DNA of 64,000 nt from Fragum whitleyi. Its lineage: Eukaryota > Mollusca > Bivalvia > Cardiida > Cardiidae. The position numbers were made by a program, and so were the translations under genes. Positions 1 through 9,768 of this stretch are shown piece after piece. Positions within the stretch are counted from its first letter, which is position 1. Each line of letters begins with the position of its first letter. Under the pieces are notes generated by a model, which was given only the letters and a program-made list of their open reading frames with translations, was not told where the DNA came from and did not search any database. The DNA lies in assembly GCA_948146395.1 (NCBI GenBank), contig OX411544.1, forward strand, positions 37,976,630-38,040,629, written 5' to 3'.

Positions 1-330
1 CGTCTGCTCTTCACCTGTGACTTACATTTTATCTCATTTCTTGTGTCATTTTAGTTTTTTCATCATTACTTGTTTGATTACATATATTTCATTTTGTCGA
101 ATTGTGTGTATTGATTGTGCAGTGTTCACTGTGTGTCTTAGAAACATATTGCTCAAATTTGGATATATACGGATCAATACTAAAATTCTAGAACAAGGTA
201 TTTATACGTCTTCATTTAACACCTTCTGCATTTGATCATGTGACATCTGAATCAAAATAAATTGTTGAAATATCATGCAAAATAGGACAATCTGGAAACT
301 CTCTAAAAGAAATTAAAAAGGAATCAGCAT
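1..330. other. No supported feature
   Basis: AT-rich sequence with short chance reading frames only. I see no exon borders, RNA gene or clear repeat. Confidence 0.4.
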
Positions 331-505
331 CGAGCTGCAAATGGAATCAGCCCTGCGTTTAAGATGACAAAACCATGCAAATAGTTTTCCAATTATACCC
401 CGCTTTGCATGTGCACTTGCGTGCAAAGCAGGCAATAATTGAAAAACTGTTTGCACTGATTTGTCACCCTGAACGCAGGGCTGGATCCAGCAGAAGTCAA
501 TCAGA
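331..505. repeat. Foldback repeat with arms around a GCAAAGC/GCTTTGC core
   Basis: The two halves are inverted copies: CAGCCCTGCGTTTAAGATGA on the left faces TCACCCTGAACGCAGGGCTG on the right, and CCCCGCTTTGCATG faces GTGCAAAGCAGG in the middle. The inner part resembles the interior of the MITE at 23785-24030 (AACGCAG and CTGGATTC blocks), so they may be one family. Confidence 0.6.
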
Positions 506-580
506 TATGGTCTTTTGGAAATACGCAAATATTTCTTTATAGATAAAGAAAGTCATCTAGGAGGAAAAAGATTCTACCAT

Positions 581-611
581 GGTCAATCTGCGCTGACAGC
601 GCAGACTGACC
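581..611. repeat. Short hairpin GGTCAATCTGCGCT...AGCGCAGACTGACC
   Basis: Near-perfect inverted repeat of about 14 bp. Related CAGACTGACC/GGTCAGTCTG hairpins occur at about 13.85, 49.0, 53.57 and 63.9 kb, suggesting a decayed foldback family. Confidence 0.5.
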
Positions 612-670
612 AGGCTTGATTCTTTTTGCGCTTATTTGATGGCACTTTGTTGCAAGACTGATTACTTTTT

Positions 671-1206
671 ATGCCCCTGTATCGAGAGATCGGGGGCATA
701 TTGTTTTACTCATGTCCGTCTGTCTGTCCGTCTGTCCGAAAACTTAACAAAACTTAACCTTTGCCTTTTCTCCAAAAGTATTTGACATATAAAGCTGTAC
801 ACCAATGCCCCCGTATCGAGAGATCGGGGCATATTGTTTTAATAATGTCCGTCTGTCTGTCTGTCCATCCGTCTGTCCAAAAACTTAACCAAACTCAACC
901 TTTGCCTTTTCTCCAAAAGTATTTGACATACAAAGCTGTACACCAATGCCCCCGTATTGAGAGATCGGGGGCATATTGTTTTACTCATGCTTGTCTGTCT
1001 GTCTGTCCATCCGTCCGTCTGTCCGAAAACTTAACCAAACTTAACCTTTGCCTTTCTCCAAAAGTATTTGACATACAAAGCTGTACGCCAAAGTCAAGGT
1101 CGTGTGACAAGGTCAAGGTCATGTGACAAGGTCAAGGTCATCTGTCAAGGTCAAACTTAAAAAAAAAAAAAAATGCTGTTACGGGGGCATTCGTGTTTCA
1201 CAAACA
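671..1206 (+). mobile_element. Helentron-like non-autonomous element, family A (ATGCCCCCGTATCGAGAG), 5' end in triplicate
   Basis: Starts ATGCCCC(T/C)GTATCGAGAGATC, a self-complementary block with the GGGGGCAT that follows, then a (GTCT/GTCC) leader. This 5' unit of about 138 bp is repeated three times, at 671, 806 and 946. The 3' part has AAGGTCAAGGTCA repeats, a poly-A stretch, ACGGGGGCAT (complementary to the 5' end) and the terminal hairpin GTGTTTCACAAACAC, followed by ATCTTG. Other copies lie at 25543, 33948 and 40730. Confidence 0.7.
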
Positions 1207-2163
1207 CATCTTGATTTCTTTCAACTGAAAACTAAAATGTTGGACAAAGTCAAATTTCAAAGAATTTCAGCCAATATGTCTTGTAATGGGTAGTAACAAC
1301 AATAAAAATATCTTGATCAGTCATTTGGCAACCAAAATTAGAGATGAACTAAGTGTTTCTTAGTAATATTTGCCAGAACTATTTTTTTTTTTAATTGTAA
1401 CCCTATTTCAGTATTTTTTGTATGTATAATATATTGTGTTTCTCCCTTTTCCTCTTTTTTTTCAAAATATTTATATACCAGGGTTACACCCTAAAAAAGT
1501 TGTGGAAAACATATTGCTCTATAGTTGTCTGTCAGTCTGACTTTGCAAAACTTAACCAGAAATCTTAGGACTGCATTATTACAGTAAACCTTTTTAACGT
1601 TATATTGATCATTTCGGCATGATGAAAGGTCTCAAAGAATTGAATCCGCAAATACCAAGGTCAAAGTTATGTGACAAGACCCAGGTCAACTGCCACATTG
1701 GTCAAACTTCTGCAAAACTTAATTAGCATTGTATATAGGCAATGTATATAGGCAATGAGCAATAGCTCTGAGCTGAATGTTTAATATGCCATAGTTTAAT
1801 CAACTGTCAATTAAGGTCAAAACTCAAAATATATAGTGGTGTAAGAGGAACTTATCTTTTTAAAACCTGCTGGGATTTCCCCTTTTGTCAACCTTCTCTG
1901 TGACTTATTATATATTATTTTATAACCGTTTTTAACCAAGCTTGAATGATTTAGATCAGATACAATGTATTCAAACAAATTTTAAACATTAATTGCCTGG
2001 GGATGTACAGCTAACATGAAATTCAAGACATATTTACATACATAATAATTATGAACATGACATGCAATATTTAGTGGGTAAGCAACCTACGATTTAACTT
2101 TTCCTCCATTTATGTATGCATTAACAATTGTCAATTAGCAAGGTAAAATTATATAGTTATTAT
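1207..2163. other. Intergenic sequence with a decayed family A relative near 1480-1720
   Basis: Around 1480-1720 the order is GTCTGTCAGTCTGAC, AAAACTTAACC, AAGGTCAAAG, then CAGGTCAA. This matches the body of family A but without clear ends. The rest shows no gene or structure. Confidence 0.35.
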
Positions 2164-2437
2164 CCTGGCGCCTGTTTTACTAAACATCTTCCAATCATTT
2201 TTTGCATAGGTCAAAATTTACAGTAGTAACTAACCATGTAATTCTGCCTTGCATCATCTCATCGGAAATGTCTTCCGCAAGGCAGAATCTTACAATGATA
2301 AAATACACTAGCTTCAATTAGTGATTTTGATATAATGCATGGCGGAATTCCATATTTAAGTTACCTCTATAGACGCAACTTAATTTTTGACTTGCGCAAA
2401 AAATGATACTTAGATGTTTACTAAAATGGGCCCCTGG
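2164..2437. mobile_element. MITE with GTTTTACTAAAC / GTTTACTAAAAT ends, family G
   Basis: Left end GCGCCTGTTTTACTAAACAT and right end ATGTTTACTAAAATGGGCCC are inverted copies. The interior holds TTCTGCCTTGCATCATCTCA and its inverted partner. The same family is at 45804-46025 and, decayed, at 48298-48531. No coding capacity. Confidence 0.7.
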
Positions 2438-3396
2438 TTTAGACTGGACTTACAAAAAATTCTCAGAGGAACTAATGTTGATAAACTTACACTCTCCTGT
2501 GGGATTCTGCTTATAAAATTACACCAAGTTAAAGAGCCAGGAGCTGGAATCCCCCGTATTTTCTCTCAAATCCAAATGGCGCAGTATTCTATCAAAAACT
2601 AACCATCTTTAATGGGCATTGCTATTCTGAGCATAATTCCTTAGTAAATATGATAAATAAATGGAAAAGCATGAAGGATTCTGAATAACATTTAGCATTA
2701 TAATGCTCAACTTAAATGTTGTATTTTGATGGCTCAGCACAAAATGGTTGTACCTGCCTGTAAATATAATTGATAATGAAGCTGTAGATACAATCATAGA
2801 GTTTTCCATCGATGGTATACCTAGCTCTCAGATAGTATATCCTTATTAGGGGTTGAAAGCGACGTAAAACCCCAATTCAAATCAAATCCTTATTAGGGGA
2901 ATAATATTTCAGTAGTTTGTTGAGTAAATGTATCAGTTACACTAGTGACCTACCTGTTTGAGTTACCTGTCACTGTAGATGTAAAGACTGATAATTTAGT
3001 TTGAAGGTAGATTATAGATCAGGTTGCTAGTCTAACTGAAATAACATCGGGGCGTGAGGATCTCATATTTAGTTACTTATGCTCAGTTCATATCAGTACA
3101 ACTTGTATTTTAACATGACAAAAAGCCCGCGGCAAATTTTGAACGATTTAATTTAAAACAAATAACTTAAGTTGAAAATTGTTAGTTTTATTGGTAAATC
3201 TTTGCACAAATACTAACTGTCAAAGTCCCTCTACCTTTAGTTTCAACAGATTGATCTTGGTTCATTAAGTGTCAAAAATAAATATGCATTCAGAGTAAAT
3301 TGTCTAGATATCCTTTTCTTTTTTAAGAAAAGAAAAGTTTAAAAAGGTTTAAAAGTTTTATCTAAAAAGAGCATTAGTCACTAGAATATTATTCTA
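2438..3396. other. No supported feature
   Basis: AT-rich sequence. A short direct repeat, CCTTATTAGGGG, occurs at about 2840 and 2887. Reading frames are short and lack exon borders. Confidence 0.35.
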
Positions 3397-3648
3397 TTAA
3401 CCATTGTCATGCTGAGTTAAAATCCTCTTTAAGAAATGCTCTCGAGTCAAAGTACTGACAGCCCTACAGAATCCAAAGGTGTAGGGCAATCTTGCTTTTA
3501 GAAATTTAATTTCATACACAATTCTGCCTTTAAAGGAGACAAACAGGTGGTGTAGGCTAAGATCAGGCTGCACAAAGGTGCAGGCTGATCTTTGTCTATA
3601 CCTCCTGCAAAAGCAGGAATATTTGGGGTTCAGCATGACAAGGGTTAA
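3397..3648. mobile_element. TTAA-flanked MITE, family B (CCNTTGTCATGCTGA ends)
   Basis: Bounded by TTAA on both sides with inverted ends, TTAACCATTGTCATGCTGA and TCAGCATGACAAGGGTTAA. It contains an inner hairpin around AGATCAGGCTGCAC and GTGCAGGCTGATCT. TTAA target sites with ends starting CCC are typical of piggyBac-type elements, so this is probably a non-autonomous piggyBac-like MITE. Close copies lie at 15233, 35320, 43658, 55307 and 58835. Confidence 0.7.
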
Positions 3649-3887
3649 AAAGGAAGATTACAGCCCTTACATAATGAAGATTCTAATTGATTGGTGGCCA
3701 TAGGTGTACACTCATCTTGCAGGCTAATTTAGGTTCAAACTCCACTATGTTTCGAAAGAACAAAGTGGAGTTGGGAACCATAATGGCTTGCAGCAATATA
3801 AGTGCACTATAAAAACTCACCTTGAGTATTCTAGAATAATTATGGAAAAGTTAACTCTACAGGTGGACACTTGATAATTATGTTATT

Positions 3888-4725
3888 ATACCCCCCACCT
3901 ACGAAGTAGAGGGGGGTATATTGGTTTCACCATGTCTGTCTGTCTGTCCATCCGTCCGTCCGTCCGTAGATCTTTTCGTTTCCGGACTCTAACTCAAGAA
4001 CCAAATAACCTACAATCATGAAACTTTACATAAATGTTCCTTATGACCCAAGGAAGTGCCCTATAGTTTTTGGGTCATGTAGGTCAAAGGTCAAGGTCAC
4101 AGTCAGCTTTTGTTCAATTTTCGTTTCCAGACTCTAACTCAAGAACCAAGTGGCCTACAATCATGAAACTTTATACAAATGTTCCTTATGACCCAAGGAA
4201 GTGCCCTATTGTTTTTGGGTCATGTAGGTCAAAGGTCAAGGTCACAGTCAGCCTTTGTTCAATTTTCGTTTCCGGACTCTAACTCAAGAACCAAGTGGCC
4301 TACAATCATGAAACTTTATACAAATGTTCCTTATGACCCAAGGAAGTGCCCTATTGTTTTTGGGATATATAGGTCAAAGGTCAAGGTCACAGTAAATTTT
4401 TGTTAAATTTTCGTTTCCGGACTCTAACTTGAGAACCAAGTGACCTACAAGCATGAAACTTTATGCAAATGTTGCTTTTGATCCAAGGAAGTGCCCTATT
4501 GTTTTTGGGTCATATAGGTCAAAGGTCAAGGTCACAGTCATTTTTTGATCAATTTTCATTTCTAGACTCTTAACTCAAAAACCAAGCGACCCAGAATCAT
4601 GAAACTTCATTCAAATGCTACATATGACCTCAATATTAGTTACAAACACATCCTGCACCAATAGCACTTGCATTCTGACAAAGCGCTTGTGGGGGGAATT
4701 AGTCCGCTCTGCGACAGTTCTAGTT
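3888..4725 (+). mobile_element. Helentron-like element with 145-bp tandem monomers carrying DR1 sites
   Basis: 5' end ATACCCCCCACCTACGAAG is self-complementary with AGAGGGGGGTATA and is followed by a CTGTCTGTCCGTCC leader. The body is four 145-bp monomers (TTCGTTTCC, GGACTCTAACTCAAGAACCA, CAATCATGAAACTTTA, CTTATGACCCAAGGAAGTGC). Each ends with AGGTCAAAGGTCAAGGTCA, at 4081, 4226, 4371 and 4516. The 3' end has GTGGGGGG (complement of the 5' CCCCCCAC), a degenerate hairpin and TTCTAGTTG. Confidence 0.7.
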
Positions 4726-4949
4726 GTAATTAAAAATCTATCAGATTTCCGGTGTTGTTTTCTTTAAGTTAATATTTGTTTGCTATAGTAATGTATATTT
4801 GGTATCTTTTTGAAATTTGACCATGTAAGGTATACAATCTCTCAGCTAGGTCTCTATTCTTATTGTCCTATTGACATTTTGTGGGTTTTCCTTGTATTAT
4901 TCTCCGCCGTATATTGAAGTTTAGTAGTAGACCAACAAGAGATATTGAA

Positions 4950-5160
<211 letters not shown>

Positions 5161-5432
5161 TAATTGGGCATCAATATGTATAGGCACTTTACAATAAATT
5201 TGCATTGACATCTCCCTTCTCCCTCCCCCCTTTTCCCCTTTCACCCACCTCCCCAAACACACACAGAGACAAAATGTGTTTCTCATTGTATGCCCATTTA
5301 AGACTTGCATGGAATTCTGATCTTACACAAGAGATGGGGACTGTAATTGTGCTATGTTTGCTATGTAATAATTTGGCTAAAAAAGAAAGGAAATAAAACC
5401 AATTTGCACCTACAAAATGGGTCTAACTTTAT

Positions 5433-5661
5433 TAACCCTTTCCCGTTTTACAAAATTTTGGACCTGTCCAAATTTAAAGGTTTTGCAGACGAAAATTTAA
5501 AGTGGATTTAATTTGGAAAATAACCATTCAGTAGGGTAGAAAATAGTGTGGAAAAAGAAGAAATTGTTTGTCAGAAGCAATTTCTTCTTTTTTTCCCAAA
5601 GTTTTCTCAATCATAATATCACATGCACGTAAAAAGCACGGATTAACCAGCAAAGGGTTAA
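5433..5661 (+). mobile_element. TTAA-flanked MITE, family D (CCCTTTCC ends)
   Basis: 229 bp from TTAACCCTTTCCCG to CAGCAAAGGGTTAA. It has a strong central hairpin, GAAGAAATTGTTTGTC with AGAAGCAATTTCTTC. TTAA on both sides and CCCTTT terminal repeats again suggest a piggyBac-like origin. Further copies lie at 25102 (-), 42762, 47471, 54612 (-) and 62721. Confidence 0.78.
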
Positions 5662-5981
5662 GTCCAGATAGGTAAAGTATCCTATTAGTTAAAGAGGTCC
5701 AAATTGGATCTATATTGAATTACCTGACTTGAGAGTCAATATTATTGTAGTTGTTCAAGAAGTTAAGATTGGGTGGAGTGGGCTATTCATGGCCAATTGA
5801 CCTTTGGGGGGATTTTGGGCTTGTCTTCATAAATAAACTACAAATTGCTTCTGAATTTAAATTAAAATCGGTAAATTTACAACCTATTCCTTGGAGGCTT
5901 TACTCTTGCCTTGATCATTGGCACAAACATGGAATAGAGATATCATGAACTATGCTATTGTCACTGAATTGCTCCAATATA

Positions 5982-6138
5982 TTAAGGTTGTGGACCCTTA
6001 ATAGTTCTGCAACATTCCGAACTCTTGATCTTTCAACTTGTTAATCGATGTTTCCTTAAAGAAATCATTGGGAAAGCTAGCTAGGTTAATTTGATACCCA
6101 AAATGTTGTGGAGCTATTATAGGTCCTCTACCTTAAGG
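5982..6138. mobile_element. Palindromic MITE, family E (TTAAGGTNGTGGACCC)
   Basis: Left arm TTAAGGTTGTGGACCCTTAA is mirrored at the right by AGGTCCTCTACCTTAA. The centre has the AGAAATCATTGGGAAA block seen in all copies. A single arm starts again at 6396. Confidence 0.6.
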
Positions 6139-6472
6139 CTGGCAACAACTCTTAGAGGAATCAGTCCACAAATCACCACATTAACAATTTTATCTGCAGG
6201 CTTAATGCTGTAATTGCTGATACATCTGAGAAATTTGTCACAAAAGTATACCACAAAATTACTGATTGTTAGTGTTTTTCTGATTGATGGAAATTCTTTT
6301 ATCATGTGTATTAACCAATGTTGACTGGTCAGATATGTCCTAAACCAACTCGACTGGCTAGGCTTTTAACTACTAAATTTAAGACTCGTTTTACCTTAAG
6401 GTAGTGGACCCATAATATACCGAATTCTATTTCTTCTCTCTAAGTCAGGTGTAAATATGGTTATTGTATAAC

Positions 6473-6634
6473 TTAAGGTTGTGAATCGTAATAGTTCTGC
6501 AACATTTTGGAACTCGTGATCTTTCACACTGTTAACCAAGGTTTCCTAAAGAAATCATTAGGAAACCTCGGTTAACACTGTTAAGGTTCATGATTTCTAA
6601 AACGTTGCAGAACTAGTACGGGTTCACTACCATT
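6473..6634. mobile_element. Palindromic MITE, family E
   Basis: Nearly complete copy. The arms include CACTGTTAACCAAGGTTTCC and GGAAACCTCGGTTAACACTG, and the ends are TTAAGGTTGTGAATCG and CGGGTTCACTACC. Other copies lie at 27490, 38031 and 61344. Confidence 0.7.
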
Positions 6635-7014
6635 GGTAATACAAAAATCATACATACAATTGACTTAAAGTCTCAGAACCAATAGATTTTAGAAAAGCAC
6701 AATAGAATTTTCAAAAGTGCTGACTCTTTTGAATCCGAAACAGAGAGTGTTACATAGAAATATTTAGAGTTACTAAGCTTATATATTTTACAGTGGCAGT
6801 ATTCATTTGCATTTATTCAATTTGATGTGGACATTTTTTGTTAGCAAAAAGTATCTAGGAAATGGTGAATCAATATTCTTACACCCAAGTTATACATCAG
6901 GGGAATGCTTCATCAGTAATAAAGCCATAGGAGGGGCAATAATGAACAGGGAAGTTGTTGGTAGAAACAAGGTGGACATTCAGGAAATATGCTGAAAAAA
7001 TATTCAAATTTGAA

Positions 7015-7086
7015 GGAGTCGGTGCAAAACTATTGCAAGTGCCTATAAAAATATAGGCACTTACAATAGTTTTGTATTGACCTCTC
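7015..7086. mobile_element. Palindromic foldback, family C
   Basis: AGGAGTCGGTGCAAAACTAT, then TGCAAGTGCCTATA, a short loop, TATAGGCACTTACAATAG, then TTTTGTATTGACCTCT. Two arms of about 30 bp make a near-perfect palindrome. Confidence 0.75.
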
Positions 7087-8983
7087 AATTAAGCTTGGCT
7101 AATTTTGGAGAAAACCTGTACTATATAGCTATTATAATAATATATTGTGCTGTATTTTTGGCATTGTCAGTATTGACTGTCTAGGCTGCTCAATGTTGCT
7201 TCTTCATGTACATGTCATATTGTATAGAAATGTCACACGCAGGCTCATATGTACGTTTCCATGTCCTATTTACTGAAGCTGCATCTAAAGGACCATTGAC
7301 AGATGATGATCATTGTTTGTGTACTGAGGTTGATTGACAAGTCAGTTTGACAATTATGAATGGGGTTGCTTCATACATCGGCAATTACATGTACAAAGAT
7401 GTGGCTAATGACGTTTTGATGTTAGCTCGTTAAAATACACATTGTCTGCTTGCTTTTGTTTTTATCTGGAGACCTATAAAATTTAGATGTTGAGCTGGTT
7501 TGATCTTGTTATTGTGACAACCAGATCTCAAGATACAGTGGTTCATTTGCCAGAAAAGGTTGCACATTTTGTTTTTAACTTCATAACCTTTGAGTATAAC
7601 CTTTTGGAATAAGGGCTTGATAATTATCAGCTTTTAAATGACTAAAAATGATGTCAATATCTATTGGTGGTGTTTGATATTAAAAAGAATATTTTAAAAT
7701 TTGTGACCACTTAAAATTTGAATGTTCTTTTCTAGCTTTAAGAAGATTTTAAGAGGTTTTAAATTTTAGTGCCATATTCTTTTGAGAGGTATATAAAAGA
7801 AAACCAAGCTTTCTGTAATTATCATGTATACATGGATGTCTCGTCCCTAATGCTGAACCTAGAATAGCTGGTACAGACAAATAATGTGCAGTCTGATCAT
7901 AGTCTTTACCTACTTATTTTATTTTAATTCAGAAGAGTTCACAAGTCATTTCTTCAAATAAGTACTAACAATTAATTGATATAATGCTTGCCATAGCAAG
8001 TTTTCTGTGTTAACTTGGAAATTATCAAGAAAGAAAATTTCAAAAGCAGCTAATTGCATCCTGCAAACTTTGACTATTATTTATGAGGATAATTTCTATC
8101 TTTACATTAAATATGGATGAGCATAGTGCAAAAATATCTGATATTTCTATGGGAATTTTGCTCCTTAGAAACTTGAAATTTTGCTGTTCTGAACTTTTTA
8201 GTGAGTGCCTGTTTAAACTTCCTAATAAAATGACTTTAGCAATTTTATATTGCAATCAATGGTGTCACTGATAGAATTGAATGCTATTTAGCTACATTCA
8301 AATTATGAGCTAGCTTTGTTTTAGATTTGAATATTTCAACTGTCAGTTAAGACTAATATATTGTGTAAAATGTAACTGAAAGAGATCACCTAACCTGAAA
8401 GTTCATTACAGTCGAGTATCTGCATCATAGGACTTCATTGAGAGCTTATGAATTTAGACTAAACAGGCTTTTGTCAATTTGTCACCTCTGCAAATCCAAT
8501 AGATTCTTCCTCAAAACTGGACGATCACCTTTATAACCTGTGCTAACATTATCTTAATTAGTGAACATTAACAGTATATTTATTAATACCATCTGCATAG
8601 TTGACATCTAGTTAGCCTGACCCATGATTTAAGGGAAGATTTAGACTAATTTAGTTGTAAAGGTAACATTCAGGTAATAATTAGCCTTGGCATAAAGGTA
8701 ATAATTTTGACAGGTAACTTGTATAAGTCTTTATTTTACTAAGTACTGCATTTCTTAGGCTGTGACAACAAAAAAAATATATAATTGTCATTTATGAAGC
8801 AAGAATATGTATGCAATGGACATAAATAATTTGTATGCACAACAATTAATGGTCAAAATTAAGGGAATTAGCCATTCATGATAGATAATTATATTTTTAA
8901 AGGTTCCCAAAGGAAGATTCCTTTATCAATGAATTTAGATAATGTTGTATATGATGTTTGCATTTAACCTGTTAGAAAACAAA
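7087..8983. other. No supported feature
   Basis: AT-rich single-copy-looking sequence. Reading frames of 60-70 codons exist on both strands but overlap each other and lack splice context, so I do not call them. Confidence 0.35.
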
Positions 8984-9080
8984 TTAACCCTTGTCATGCT
9001 TAACGGTATAGACAAGGATTAGGCTGCACTTCATGTGCAGTCTTATCTTAGTCTGTAGCACCGGATTTTCTTTGGTAAAC
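8984..9080. repeat. Partial family B MITE
   Basis: Starts TTAACCCTTGTCATGCT and contains the GGCTGCACTTCATGTGCAGT hairpin. The second end is missing. Confidence 0.55.
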
Positions 9081-9768
9081 CAGAAAAATTAAGAATTCCA
9101 AAAAATATTTAAGCCTTTAGGTTATAAGTCGGATCTCGCTGCATCATGATGACTGAACTTTTGACTTACAAAATATTAATATATCTTGTATCTATATTAA
9201 ATTACTATGTTTATTATAATACACCTATAGTTCATGATCAAAGTTTATAACCTCAGATCATTAAATTACATTGATATGTTAGGTAGCTTCAGGCAAATCA
9301 ATTTAAATTTTGATCCTTCATTGGTTAAAATTTACTTGAATTATTTAACCTTTAGATCAAGATATAGGTGTATTTTCAAAACTGAGCTCTGAACAAGGCG
9401 TTGAGTCCATTACCATAAGTATATGAGTAAACCTTGAGATCTAAGACAATCACTAAGTTTCATTTGAAAGGTAGTTTGTATCTTTTTATATGTATGTTTT
9501 ATCAATTTTGAAAGAATAGCACGAGAATTTAACCGTTAAAAGTAGATTTCACGGCTCACCGCTCAAAATCTACCTATAGCTATATAATTAAAAAAAATTT
9601 GATAGGTCTAAGCTAGTGTTGGGGAATCGTTTTCAAATCATGATTGATTATCTTTTTTTCAGTGAAAGAACATAATCACTTAATGAATGATATTATGATC
9701 AGCTTCTTAGAAATCAATGCAATTATCAATGTACACTGGTATGTTTTTAAAAACATCAGTATCTTTGT

